Part shown: piece by piece, positions 27,480 to 39,861 of the stretch | Layout of the letters: each line of letters starts with the position of its first letter | Position numbering within the stretch: position 1 is the first letter of the stretch | Source: Paramecium pentaurelia | Lineage: Eukaryota > Ciliophora > Oligohymenophorea > Peniculida > Parameciidae | Assembly: GCA_905183005.1 (NCBI GenBank) | Contig: CAJJDO010000027.1 | Location: forward strand, 70,412 to 134,411 | Reading direction: 5' to 3' | Length of the DNA: 64,000 bases | Program-made: the position numbers and the translations under genes | Notes under the pieces: model-generated | What the model was told of the DNA's origin: nothing | What the model saw: the letters and a program-made list of their open reading frames with translations, nothing else | Databases searched by the model: none

Positions 27480-28392
27480 TGTATCAAACCATTATATTCA
27501 GATAATACGAATAATCCCAAGATGATACAGGAATATATTTGTCTCTTAATAAAATCATCAAAATTTATATTAGAGCAAATAAGAAATTGCCAATTATTTC
27601 TAATACATCCAAGCTAACTCAATTTTTTTGACTATCAAATAAAGATAGATTATTAGAAAAAATTATTGAGAATTCTTCCAGATGATTTTCATTAAAATAT
27701 GAAGCTGGTGACAATATTTAAAATTTTATAATTTCTTAATTTATCCTCTGAGAAGAATTTTATACTGAATATGTAATATGTATTCAAAAGAATACTTTAT
27801 TTGATTATATGAAATCGTCATAAACTAAGCATTTCTTAGATATATTATACAGTATCAATATCATTTTCTTATTGATGCTCATAAAAAATTGAAACAATTC
27901 TTTAATAGTAATTTATTAGAACTGCAGATCCAGCTTCTAAAAGAGGAACAAAAAGAATTACTCTTACTTTCGAAAATTGTTAATATTTAAAATAACTTCT
28001 TAAAGTTCTAATATTATTATTTTACAAACTAAGTTATTAGCAACAAAATTTTAGATTTTTTATTTTCGAAGAATTTCTAATTCACATGGTTGTTTTTTTT
28101 TTAATTAAATTTATTAATTTATTTGTTATGCTAACTCTTCATTGATCATATATAAACTAGATTTAATATCTTAATATTAGCCTTGATCTTTTAATTCACC
28201 TTCATTTGAAATGCCTATTTTGTAACATTAAATATCAAATTAGATTTAATGAGTGACAAAAATCACAATTTTTTTTGGTTTCTTTTTTTCTGAATTTTTC
28301 TTAATTTAATTTTAAGAAATAAGTTCTTTGATTGCTTTCAACAATAATTTTCAATATCTATAAATATTAAACATTTATAAATCACTGAGATT

Positions 28393-28593
28393 ATGTACAC
28401 AGCTAATTAAGAGTCAGATCTATATAATCACTCTTACCTTTAAGAGGATTTTAACTAAATTAATTAATATCTAGGCAAAAAATACCCCTTATCTCTTTAA
28501 AAACTCATCAACTAAAAAATTTTACAATTAAATTAATTAATTACACAAAATTTATAGTAAATAATTCAAAAGCAAATCTATTCAAAAAATTGA
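28393..28593 (+). CDS. Small ORF (66 aa), unknown
   Basis: ATG-to-TGA frame MYTANQESDLYNHSYLQEDF followed by a Gln/Leu-rich helix. It is coherent under the ciliate code and may be the first exon of a gene whose next part is the ORF at 28630. No family was recognised. Confidence 0.28.
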
Positions 28594-28629
28594 AAAATAA
28601 CAGTATATCATACATATCCATAATATATA

Positions 28630-28902
28630 ATGTTAAAGCAATTCAATTTTCATCTCTACATAAATGAGATTAATACCTCACCAACAATCGATTAATGGAA
28701 TGAGAAATCTATAGAATTAACTAAATATATAAAACAGCAGGAATACAATGATTATTTAGAATTAGGTACCCATAAATGTATGTGTATTTATCTTATATAA
28801 AAATATACAATTCTTCAATTATTATTAAGAATTAAGGTTAATAAATTTAATTTAAAAACCCATGCTTTAAAATTACAGTCGGTTAGAAAATAAAATTGTT
28901 GA
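28630..28902 (+). CDS. Small ORF (90 aa), unknown
   Basis: ATG-to-TGA frame MLKQFNFHLYINEINTSPTI, then WNEKSIELTKYIKQQEYNDY. It overlaps a minus-strand ORF on the opposite strand over almost its whole length, so at most one of the two is likely to be real here. Confidence 0.28.
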
Positions 28903-29050
28903 ATTTTGAAAAACAATTATGCTAATTATTATTGAATATATACTCTATTATGATGGCTAAACTAGGTCTATTTCTCATATAATTACTCTTTCTAAGTATT
29001 CCTTCGGAATCTAAATCTAACGAGCTTATTTCTGCATTTGCTTTTGCCAT
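28643..29050 (-). CDS. ORF starting MAKANAEISSLDLDSEG (135 aa), unknown
   Basis: An ATG at 29048-29050 opens MAKANAEISSLDLDSEGIL and RKSNYMRNRPSLAIIIEY, whose mixed charged and small residues look like a genuine N-terminus. A 22-nt candidate intron (GTATATATTC...AATTAG) follows. Beyond it, both the spliced and unspliced continuations are low-complexity and overlap the plus-strand ORF at 28630-28902. The first 42 residues are the best-supported part. Confidence 0.35.
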
Positions 29051-29486
29051 AGAGAATTACATGATTGTTATTTAAATATTCCATATTTTTGAGTTTAAAT
29101 TCTTATTTTTGAGAAATAATTTTCTAAATTAATTTCTATTTTTTATTTTATTCTAAAATTCGAAATAGTATTACATAAACCATTAATATTACATTCTATT
29201 TTTTGAAATATTTTCAACAATTTATTAATCATTAAATACATAAGTTAATTCTCAATGTATATTGAAAACAGAATTACAATGAAATCAAAAGAGAGTTTCT
29301 GCAAAACACTTACGACATGTAAAATTGCTAGAATATTCTAACATCTGATCCTTTTTGTGAAAAACCATTTTTTACACTATGGCCTTAATTGCATACAAAT
29401 TGAGATTAATTAGGAAAGATACTTAAATTTTGCAAAAAAAAAAATGAATTTCTATGAATTTAATATATATAAATAGAGCTATAGAA
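29051..29486. other. Non-coding A+T-rich stretch
   Basis: Possible promoter side of the minus-strand ORF; no motif stands out. Confidence 0.35.
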
Positions 29487-30718
29487 CATAATTTTTAAAA
29501 TTATATTTTGGAAAATATTTAAAAAATTTAAGTTAAAAAAATAAGAGTAAGTGTTGTAATCTGCACAATGTTTAATAATATTATATAATTTATATTAACT
29601 TATGTATAAGTAAATATTTAAGGATTAAAATTTATATTTGAATAATTTATTTATTGGTTTTAGATATCAAAGTTCGTCTGACCTTTTATCTATAAAAAGT
29701 ATTAGTATCAGTAGAAATTGAGTTTCTAAATATAGAAATATTTAATTCTGAAATATTGACTTGATTTTAAATCGAAAATTAAATAGAAGCTGTGAAGTAC
29801 TTTTTTTTTCTTTATTGAAGGAATTATTTTTTAGTGGATTTTCAACCATTTCTCAAATATAAATTCTTGTTTACATATATCAGAAAATAAAACCAAAGAA
29901 TCTGAAAGTTGTTTATTTTAGTCATTTATATATTATTCAACTTTCTAATATACTTTTTAAATAATTCTAACATTTGATTTATCCAATTAGCTTATTAACT
30001 TATTATAATTTTTTATTCTATTCTGTAAAATTGGCTTTTTTTAATTGATAAGGATAACTAAGATATTATTGATATATTGATGTTAATTGTTATTAGAAAT
30101 ATTCAATCATAAAAATGTTCTTTGATATATAAATAGATATTATTCTTTAGAATTTTAACTATAAATCTTTTTTTCAATTATAAGAATTATGAAATGAGCT
30201 TTATGTAATAAAATTATGATTTTGAATTAGTACTTTTTAATTTTTATCAAATATATGTTTGAATATAAAGTGACTTATTAATCCATAATAAAGTTAACAA
30301 TTGCTTAATAAATGTCATTAATCCATATTTAGTATTATTAGTTGTGTATACATAATTCTTTTTTTTATTTTTTTGGTTTATATTGCTATTATTCTTTATT
30401 AATAATTAAAAAAATCACTTAATTTTAATTAAGTGATTTTTTCATATTAGGGGTTCTAAATCCATTAAATTGTCAAATGTTCTTTTCTTTAAGTGTTCTC
30501 TAAAAACTACTCTTTTAGAATTAATTATTTTCAAATTTAAATCGTAATTTTTTTAATTTGAATTCATCATTATTAAATTCTTCCATTTTGTTTCTTTTAT
30601 CCTTTTAGAATTTTGTTATGAATCATGAAATATTAAATTAATTTTTAATTTAATTTTAACTATTAATTGGAATAATTTATTGAAGTCTAAAACATTGATG
30701 ATTTAATGATTAACAATA
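29487..30718 (+). repeat. Perfect direct duplication at the second N, left copy (1232 bp)
   Basis: Identical to 30720-31951 wherever I compared it, with a constant shift of 1233. No gene was recognised in it. It contains a perfect hairpin at 30409-30442. Confidence 0.9.
30409..30442. repeat. Perfect hairpin, 16-bp arms
   Basis: AAAAAATCACTTAATT, a TT loop, then its exact complement AATTAAGTGATTTTTT. It is repeated at 31642-31675 in the duplicate copy. It could be a 3'-end or terminator-like hairpin or the trace of a palindromic insertion. Confidence 0.8.
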
Positions 30719-30719
30719 N
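30719..30719. other. Assembly gap (single N)
   Basis: Single N between two identical 1232-bp copies; probably one locus in the genome. Confidence 0.95.
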
Positions 30720-31951
30720 CATAATTTTTAAAATTATATTTTGGAAAATATTTAAAAAATTTAAGTTAAAAAAATAAGAGTAAGTGTTGTAATCTGCACA
30801 ATGTTTAATAATATTATATAATTTATATTAACTTATGTATAAGTAAATATTTAAGGATTAAAATTTATATTTGAATAATTTATTTATTGGTTTTAGATAT
30901 CAAAGTTCGTCTGACCTTTTATCTATAAAAAGTATTAGTATCAGTAGAAATTGAGTTTCTAAATATAGAAATATTTAATTCTGAAATATTGACTTGATTT
31001 TAAATCGAAAATTAAATAGAAGCTGTGAAGTACTTTTTTTTTCTTTATTGAAGGAATTATTTTTTAGTGGATTTTCAACCATTTCTCAAATATAAATTCT
31101 TGTTTACATATATCAGAAAATAAAACCAAAGAATCTGAAAGTTGTTTATTTTAGTCATTTATATATTATTCAACTTTCTAATATACTTTTTAAATAATTC
31201 TAACATTTGATTTATCCAATTAGCTTATTAACTTATTATAATTTTTTATTCTATTCTGTAAAATTGGCTTTTTTTAATTGATAAGGATAACTAAGATATT
31301 ATTGATATATTGATGTTAATTGTTATTAGAAATATTCAATCATAAAAATGTTCTTTGATATATAAATAGATATTATTCTTTAGAATTTTAACTATAAATC
31401 TTTTTTTCAATTATAAGAATTATGAAATGAGCTTTATGTAATAAAATTATGATTTTGAATTAGTACTTTTTAATTTTTATCAAATATATGTTTGAATATA
31501 AAGTGACTTATTAATCCATAATAAAGTTAACAATTGCTTAATAAATGTCATTAATCCATATTTAGTATTATTAGTTGTGTATACATAATTCTTTTTTTTA
31601 TTTTTTTGGTTTATATTGCTATTATTCTTTATTAATAATTAAAAAAATCACTTAATTTTAATTAAGTGATTTTTTCATATTAGGGGTTCTAAATCCATTA
31701 AATTGTCAAATGTTCTTTTCTTTAAGTGTTCTCTAAAAACTACTCTTTTAGAATTAATTATTTTCAAATTTAAATCGTAATTTTTTTAATTTGAATTCAT
31801 CATTATTAAATTCTTCCATTTTGTTTCTTTTATCCTTTTAGAATTTTGTTATGAATCATGAAATATTAAATTAATTTTTAATTTAATTTTAACTATTAAT
31901 TGGAATAATTTATTGAAGTCTAAAACATTGATGATTTAATGATTAACAATA
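30720..31951 (+). repeat. Perfect direct duplication at the second N, right copy
   Basis: Copy of 29487-30718, continuing into unique sequence from 31952. Confidence 0.9.
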
Positions 31952-32538
31952 ATTTTAGTTATATTCAATTTTCATTATATAAATGATTACATGTTTAAAT
32001 ATGTTATTAACAATTATTTTTTTTATTTTAAAATGTTTTATTTAGAATTTGCTTATGTTTTTTGATAGTTTTAGGTATTTTGATACAATTTTTAATTATG
32101 GGGTTTTTTATAATTGAATAATTTATGGTTTTTTTATTTTTTAATATTTCTAATTGCATAATCTTATATTAAAATAAAAAATAATTATCCAACAGTCAAT
32201 CAGAGCATACTTGCTTTATACTACATTTTCAGAATTACCTTTTCTGTCTTTTATTATTATTAAATATTTTTTAAATCTATACATAATCATAAAAGCTAAA
32301 AACTTCGTTTTTTTCTTTTTTATTCTTTAAAAGAAATCAATTCAATTCTATTGATATTTTTTTCTATTGATTTCGTGATTAAACTGCTTACTAGGTAATT
32401 ATAAACCAATATTTGTAGCAAATATTATATTTAACCTTAAATCCCATTATATTAATAAAAAAGAAAATACACTTTTCCTAATTTGATGATATTTAGAAGA
32501 ATTTTGCTATTTTATATTTTTTTTCTATTTTATATTAG

Positions 32539-32694
32539 CCTCTTAATATTCAGGCTGTTCTTGATCCGAAAGTTTATACCGGTTAGATTCTATTTTCACC
32601 TGGAACTTGCGTTGATTTAGTTTGTGAAAATATAGTTGATAAAGACAATTGTATTAGGACAAGTATGGTATTGATAAAAACTTAAATTTTTTGA
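32539..32694 (+). CDS. Exon-like fragment of a cysteine-containing protein
   Basis: After a plausible splice acceptor (TATTTTATATTAG at 32526-32538) the frame reads NIQAVLDPKVYTGQILFSPG then TCVDLVCENIVDKDNCIR. The locally higher G+C and the cysteines look like a surface-protein exon. A possible donor (GTATGG) follows at about 32664. No partner exons were identified. Confidence 0.25.
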
Positions 32695-33201
32695 AATTTA
32701 ATAACCTAAGTAAAAAAAAATTAAAGGAGTAGGTTTTAATAAGAAAAATATTAAATAACCTTCATAGTAACCTCAATAAAGTTTTTTTGAATGAAAAAAT
32801 CATGTTTTAGAATTTATGATATTATTAACGCAATTATCAATTTCTTTTATTTCTAAGTTCTATTAACTGAAGATTTTTCTATTATTATGGTAGCTATAAA
32901 AGAAAAAATCAAAATAAAAGCCATAACATAAAATAAATAGCAATTTACAGTTTCCCTTTAATAAGAAATTTTTGAAGATAATGAAAGTTTGATTCATCAA
33001 TTATTTGTGCATGCGCTACACGATCCATCCAAGTCATGACATTTTAAAAAAAAATTTCTGTCAATTTGAAGACTAATCTAACTAAATGGAATTAAGGCCA
33101 AGTTACTTATTATAAATAGGATTCTTAAGGATATAGACACAACTAGATTCTGAACAAAAAGCATATAATTTTTGATCCTCAAAACAATAAAGACAATAGC
33201 T

Positions 33202-33516
33202 TTAAGTTAGTAAGGAAAAGAATAACATTGCAAGAATCTAAAACCGTTTATTGTTCCTGAAATAATCTTCAGAAACATTGTAAAGCAAGTTTTTATTCAA
33301 ATAAAAAAAGCAAGGATAGAGTAGTATATATCAACAGAAACCCCGCCTTTCGAAAATAGATTTAGAGGATTAATTAGATAGCTAAAGTAATAAGTCCCAA
33401 TTAATAAAAAAGAAATGAAGAATTAGTATTATCACTTTTACTCCTTTTTAAGTTCATTATATTCAACAGCTGCATTTCCAATTATCTTATAAATTTCTAT
33501 AAAAATGATAATTTGA
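33202..33516 (+). pseudogene. Reading frame next to the transposase remnant, possibly its N-terminal part
   Basis: Open frame of about 100 codons: KEQHCKNLKPFIVPEIIFRN, then IKKARIEQYISTETPPF and ENRFRGLIRQLKQQVPINKK. Its position about 150 bp before a Tc1/mariner-like DDE C-terminus and its basic composition would fit an N-terminal DNA-binding half. No diagnostic motif proves it. Confidence 0.3.
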
Positions 33517-33654
33517 ATTTAATAAACACTATATACACTAAAATAAATAGACTTCTTTTAACAATAAGTGTCAGCAAAATGCCGAAAAACCAAACTTCAT
33601 GAAGAAAGTAAAAAAGAAGTATAAAAAAAATAATTGAAACAATACAAGTATATA

Positions 33655-33906
33655 GATTTGAACTTGGAACCTATATTATAATATTGGATACCTCTAGAAA
33701 GCATAAATCAAAATTAGTAAATAGACTCTTAATAAAAAAGTAAATTTAATTTGTTATTTTAAGACCCTTAAAGTCCTAATTTAAATCCTATTGAATTGGT
33801 TTGGGCAAGTCTAAAACGATTTGTCAGAACTTATGATATTAGAAAAATTTTAGTTCTACATAAATTGATTCATTGCATTCAATATTATATTTATCTATCG
33901 TTATGA
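33655..33906 (+). pseudogene. Tc1/mariner (IS630-type) DDE transposase C-terminal remnant
   Basis: Under the ciliate code this frame contains PQSPNLNPIELVWASLKRFV, the family signature around the last catalytic residue (SPxLNPIE.W..LK); the Glu of the DDE triad is present. The second Asp block expected about 34 residues earlier cannot be recognised (KYIDLNLEPILQYWIPLES is there instead). The frame ends at TGA 33904-33906. Terminal inverted repeats were not found. A degenerate transposon copy, in keeping with germline DNA. Confidence 0.55.
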
Positions 33907-34942
33907 CTACTTTATCCTATTTTGTTATTATATGTTTGAATTTTCAAAATGTCAGTTACTACTAATATTATAAAATTAAAAATTAAATAATTTAATTCCC
34001 TAGAAAGTTGCTTATTTTTAATTATCTCAATCAATAAATCTCCTATACTAGTTATAGAGAAAAAATATTGCAAAGGCGATACAAAATTTGAGGAAAACAA
34101 ATTTACATATTATAATAAATTGATGTTATTTTATCATAATCACAATAATATAATTATTACCAAAAAGGAAAGCATAAAAATTACAATAATAATTTCAAGT
34201 TTAATAAATTATCAACGATAATTACTTTTAGTACTTGTAATTCTGATTTTATGAGCAACTTTAACAATTTGGAAAACATATTTTCTTCTAACTTTCAATT
34301 AGAATAATGTAATTAAAATGAAAACTGCTTATTCATTTCATAGTTAATTTTATTAAATAAATTAAAGATATTTTAACAATTAATAATCTAAATTAGAAGT
34401 ATATATAATAATAGACTCAAATATTAGGCATGGTATTTTATTAAAATACTGAAATGCTAATAAAAATGAGGAAGTAAAGGGCTAATAATGATCTAGAAAA
34501 TAATGAAATATTCCTATGATAGTTCATTTATATATAGATTATAGGATAATAATTTATTTGCAATTGGGATATATTATACTGTGATAATTAAATTAATTTT
34601 TATGATATATCAAAGGAAAGGATTAAAAAAAGATAAAATCTGCTATAAAATATGAATAGAAATAACATGAATAACTAATCTTAGAAGAACTAGTGTTGAA
34701 TATTTTGACAGATATCATTCAAATACATATATCCAGGTCTTGGAGATAAGTGTATATGTTTGTTATACACATCTTATTAAGATTAAAATGGGATATTTAA
34801 ATTAGTTGTTTACATAAAAAGAAATGAAGTATAGGTTTATTAGGATTAATATTGGGAGAAAATTACATTTAAAAGTTAAAGAATAGTGAGAATTATTATA
34901 TATAGAAATATGCAGAAATTTAAGAAAGTAAATTTTAATTAT

Positions 34943-35428
34943 TGTAAATACACTTAGAAAGTGGCTAATTAGGCAAAATTGTATGAGAAGACAAACATAG
35001 ATGAAACCATGAATTATCGACAATGTCGGTCTCATATAAAAAGGATTTTACCATAAAAGAGTGATATTTTGCCAAATATATTGACCCAAAAAATTAGAAA
35101 TAGATATAAACTTTTAAAATAACAAAAAATGAAATAGGAGATTTAACAATGATATTTCAAGAAAATAGATTGCTTTTTATATAGTTATTTTGAAAATTGA
35201 AAAAATCAAAAGCAAAAACTAGGCTTAATTATTAGAGAATACTTATTTGTTTTTAATTACCTTGAAATATCATTCATATTAAAGAGAATATTATTAATTT
35301 TAATTAATTGAAGAGAGTCAAAATATCATTAATTTCTAATTGAACAAATCAAAAAAGCCAATTGTTACTTTTAATAATAAATTATACTATCATATTCAAA
35401 TCCAATTTGCTTTAGGTGATATGAAGTA
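34943..35428 (+). repeat. Diverged dispersed repeat, copy 2
   Basis: Counterpart of 14025-14515 in the same orientation. In both places the repeat is followed downstream by a B-box-like ORF (390 bp away here, about 1.4 kb away at the first copy). Confidence 0.6.
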
Positions 35429-35819
35429 TTATACCTATCAATCTGAAATAATTGATTCGTTTTAAGATATTAAATTCTATTTGACCAAATTTAATGATTA
35501 TATTAGATAAAACGAAGAACAGTCTATGATTAGGTTCCAATTATAAATCCATTTGAAAATTTTCTTTTATTAGTTTTATTGGAAACTTGCATAATAGAAA
35601 TCCTCTTATAAGTTTATACGATCTTATTATTTATATAAATTGGAATCATTTATTCAAGTTTTTTATTGTTCAGTTTTCACTGCTGAGTTTTAATATAGGA
35701 AGAAACTTAATTTATTTAAAACTTTAGGATATTATTCCCATTTATGTAATTAACTCCTATTCTACTAAACATTATTTACTTAATTATATACTTGCAATTA
35801 AAACTTTTTGTTTAATTGA
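35421..35819 (+). CDS. ORF of 132 aa, unknown
   Basis: ATG-to-TGA frame under the ciliate code: MKYYTYQSEIIDSFQDIKFY, then KFNDYIRQNEEQSMIRFQLQ, becoming low-complexity towards the end. It lies between the diverged repeat and the B-box-like fragment and overlaps the latter slightly in another frame. The first 60 residues look most protein-like. No family was recognised. Confidence 0.3.
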
Positions 35820-36144
35820 TGAGACCAAAATTATGATTGAGGGAATGGAAAGTGAAAAATACAAATTAAAGATTAAGGAAAACTAAAAAAGAATATAAAA
35901 CTTGAAATAAATTGAATTTCTGATAAAATAATTTTTAGTTTAAATTGAGGATAATTATAAAATTTTAATTATTATTCATTCAGGAGTATAGATAATTTAT
36001 AAAGATTTAGAAGAATATGGTTCAAAGTCTAAAATATATAAATTTGAAGATGAAGTTGAAATTTTATCAAAACATTACTTATTTTCAGGGTAGTTAGATG
36101 CTAGGTAAGTAAAGGGAGGTTCAAAAAATTAAATTCATATTTGA
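35800..36144 (+). pseudogene. B-box family coiled-coil fragment, diverged copy of 15780-16220
   Basis: The frame reads CLIDETKIMIEGMESEKY, then YGSKSKIYKFEDEVEILSKH, aligning with residues about 50-140 of the ORF at 15780. The N-terminal zinc-finger part is missing. After ILSKH the two copies diverge, and the frame ends at TGA 36142-36144. The shared point of divergence marks the end of the duplicated block. Confidence 0.5.
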
Positions 36145-36262
36145 GGCTTTGAGTCATCAGCATACTGAGAGAATGGGTATGCTTGTTGCACATTTATTAC
36201 AGCTTTGGTGGGATTTATTGACCTTTGGTAAACAAGTGGCACACTATATCCAAATTCCATCT

Positions 36263-36329
36263 AATAATAAAATATTTATTTGTGTAATAATAAAATATTT
36301 ATTTGTGTAATAATAAAATATTTATTTGT
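36263..36329. repeat. Minisatellite, three 23-bp units
   Basis: The unit AATAATAAAATATTTATTTG plus TGT occurs three times head to tail at 36263, 36286 and 36309; the last is truncated by two bases. Confidence 0.9.
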
Positions 36330-36535
36330 CAAATTTATAGCGCTTAGTTTTATAAAACAAAAAATTGTATTTAAACTAAAAAATACAAGTAATTAAATTA
36401 TTAATTTTATATTAACAATATTATGATATCAATCTATTCTTTATCTGTTCAAGCATTTCAGTATTATAATCTGGATTACCACAGTTTCATAGACCTAAAA
36501 TTAATTTACCTCAAATAGTTTAATCATGTTACAAT

Positions 36536-36717
36536 ATTTTGGAAGCTTGCAAAGGAAGGATTAGCAAGGGAGTAGCTTAAGACTTTCTGAACTCAAGTGA
36601 TGTTATTCAAAGTTAATAGGAGTAGGAGGAAGTTCAATGATACCATTTTATAAGAAAGACCCAGAGGACATAGCTCAATTCTTTTTACATAGAAGTAGGA
36701 TAAGCTAACTTATATGA
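36536..36717 (+). pseudogene. Two-frame coding fragment, unknown
   Basis: The frame ILEACKGRISKGVAQDFLNS ends at TGA 36638-36640. An overlapping frame GVGGSSMIPFYKKDPEDIAQ then continues FFLHRSRIS to TGA 36715. Both halves are rich in charged and small residues unlike the surrounding DNA, so this looks like one protein with a frame change near 36615. It may be an unrecognised intron, an insertion or decay. Confidence 0.3.
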
Positions 36718-36866
36718 ATTAATTTGAAAACCTTAAATTAAAAGTAACCTAGCAGCTGATATAAAAATATATTTATTTAAGTTAAGTTTTTAATTTTAAA
36801 AATAAGAGAATAAATTAATTTCCTTTTTGAAAAAAGAATCGTTAACATTGTTTATAATCATCAATT

Positions 36867-36989
36867 AATTGTGCGGATAGAACAGAGGAACAAATTTTGG
36901 ATGAGTAGAAAATTTAATACATATAAGGTGCAATATCAAGGCAATGTAATTTACAATGTACTTCACCTACAATTGAAGCAAATTTTTGA
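36867..36989 (+). pseudogene. Short coding-like fragment
   Basis: The frame reads NCADRTEEQILDEQKIQYIQ then GAISRQCNLQCTSPTIEANF before TGA 36987-36989. It may be a further exon of the preceding fragment. Function unknown. Confidence 0.25.
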
Positions 36990-38179
36990 GAAGTAATTTA
37001 GTTAATTAAATTATGCTATTTGCGTTTGAGAAAACATCTATTGGTAAGGAATTGAAATTAATGAAAGATTCTATTTAATTATATGAATCAACTTTATATT
37101 GCATACTTTAATTCAATTAGTTATGTTTGTGGTGAATTGATAATGAATTTTTCAGAAAAATTGTATAACTAGGAAAATTAAATTATCCCCAATTGTTATT
37201 TACTTGATTAGCATAATAATTAATTAAGGGAATTTTATACAGTAATTCTTAAAAATTAAAATTAAATGAAATGTAATACACATATCATTTAAAAAATGAT
37301 TTATTATTGTAAAATTTAATGAAACTTTCTTAAAAGCCTCTTAATATTTGCAATATAATTAATCATCTTCAAAATTTTAATCCTTTATCAAAGAATGATT
37401 CAAATAAAACACTTTCTGACAGATTAAAGACTAATTTATATATAGTAAACTAATATATGTATACGGAATTGCTCAGATTGATATATTAGAAAATGAATAT
37501 AAAATATAATCACTAATATCTAAAGTCACGTTTATCATAAAGAACATTAAATTTTAGATTTGAATAAAAATAAATAGCTATATCATTCTCATTAAAAAAT
37601 TAAAAATTAATGAAATATCAATGTGAAATCTTATAAATTATGCCACTTAAAACTACTAAATGAAGATGAGTTTGGATTTTACAATTTTTTTTTTTAATAT
37701 CTTTCTTCAAAAATCAAATACTCTTTCGATTCATTTTTATAAATAGACCTTGAAAAAATGAAATATTTTTTATTAATTCGATTATTCACTTCAGTGAAAA
37801 GGTTTTATTAATTAATTAATTTTTGTCGAGTGTTTTATTTTTCTAATTTAATGAATTCATATTAATTAAATTAGAATAATAAAAAGAAGTACTTTAAATG
37901 GAGTAAAAAATTTCCAAATTAACTCTAAAAATGATAAATTTGGGCTATAATATTAATTTCATACAAAGCTAAATTCTTGAACTTGTTATACAAGTAAAGG
38001 AAGCATCTGAAATTATTTTTTTTAAATATTATGATTAACAAAAATTAATAAAAACATTTGATACATTATAAAATTAATAACAGAATGCTTAAATAATGAT
38101 TTTTTTTAAATACTTAATTTTTGGAATGTTATAATTAAATATTGATCTCAAATCCAAGTCATTTTGAAGATCAATTTGA

Positions 38180-38515
38180 TAATTTTAATGTTTATGTATT
38201 GAAGAAAAATCAATATTTCTATTAAAGTTATTAATTATTGTTAAATAGTTATGGAAATCTAATATTATTCATTTCAACATAGGTTTGAAAAAGGTACAGT
38301 ATATTTCTTTTTTATTGATCAATGAGAGAACTCAAATTAATGACTTTATTACCCATACAATTATGCAGTAAAATGTCAGGAGGTTTAATAAAGAATCAGA
38401 TATTGTCAAAACTATTTTGGTTGTCATTATAGAGGGATTAAGAATAAAATTTTTATTTATGGGTGATTAAGATTTTAATAAGTATGAAATTTTTGTTGAC
38501 AATATGAAAAGTTGA
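38180..38515 (+). CDS. Exon-like open frame (about 110 codons), unknown
   Basis: Open frame with QYISFLLINERTQINDFITH, then VRRFNKESDIVKTILVVIIE and FMGDQDFNKYEIFVDNMKS, ending at TGA 38513-38515. The mix of Glu, Asp, Arg and Gly is unlike the flanking DNA, which supports real coding. No start codon or partner exon was found. Family unknown. Confidence 0.33.
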
Positions 38516-39861
38516 AAAAAATAATTAAAATAAATTAATATAAATTATTTCCTTAAAAAATCTTTTATCTTTAATTAATTACAAGTAAATTGCTGCTTAT
38601 TCAAGATTCAATTAATTTTGCAATTCCTTTTTGATCATTATATGAGTAGATATGCATATTTCATTGATTTATCTCAATTTATAACAATCCAGATATATAT
38701 TTTTGTTTGCTAAAAAACAAAGATTCTGAGATGGTTAATTTTTGAAAAGAATTTTGAGAATATCAAATTAATTGTTATTCTACAGAATTTATTTTCGCAA
38801 TCCTGTTTTTTTTTTCAAATAAATTCAAAGATAATTGTGAGCTTTCACCCAATAACATGACTATTTACATGAGTATATTAAATAGTTCTAATATTAAAAA
38901 TCAATAATATGAGCTTAATACTTATGATGGAAAAATTATATTATATATCATTACATTAAGTTAATTTTAATAATTGATGTTTATTAAATTTCTTAAAAAT
39001 GTAAGATCTTGCTTACATTCAAGAATTTGATTGATTAATACAACCATTAGCAACAAGAATTCTAATTTTCAAATATTTCTATAAATTCTAAAATAAGTGT
39101 GAAGTTTATTAGGTTTATGCAAATACGGTCTAATTACTTATAACTGATTGATTATATCAATATTAGAATAATGTGTAAATTTTGAATATTTAATCTATGA
39201 ATATCATTTTTTTAGGAAGAACTTGTCCCAAATTCTAGTGTTTAAATTAAAACCAGATACTTATATATAAAACCCATATTATATTGTTTCATTTCAAAAA
39301 ATATTAGACTTTAAATAAATTGTGAAACTAAAAAATTTCATAACCCTACTTTGATATCAAAATTTATGATTCGCAAACAAACAATATTTTTTACTAACCT
39401 ACAAATATATGAATTAATGATTTGGTGGTTATATATTAAAAAATGCATAATCTAAAATTGCAGAGAGAATGATTAAAATTAAGAAATTTTAATAATACAC
39501 TTTTTATTAAATTAAATCTAGAAATGATGAATTAAACTCCTTCTGGATAAAAATAATCATATTGGAAACTTGATCTTTATGTGTATACTTGTTAATTAGT
39601 TCTCTTCGAGTATCATTAGTTTCTAGATACTCATCTCGATAATCTTTAATAAAATATTCCTAACTTAATTAACTAATGCCTCCTTATGTCATCAAAATTT
39701 ATATTATAGATGAATAGTAAATTGAATATTAGTAACTATCTAAAATCTTAATGATTGCCTAAAGGTTTGGGTAAAAAAAAAATAGTTAATTAAGATTATA
39801 ATGATAATGTGCAGCTTGTTTAAAATTGAATTATAATAGTTGTTATTAAACGCGGAACAAT
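38516..39861. other. Non-coding A+T-rich stretch
   Basis: No gene, RNA gene or repeat supported. Confidence 0.4.
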
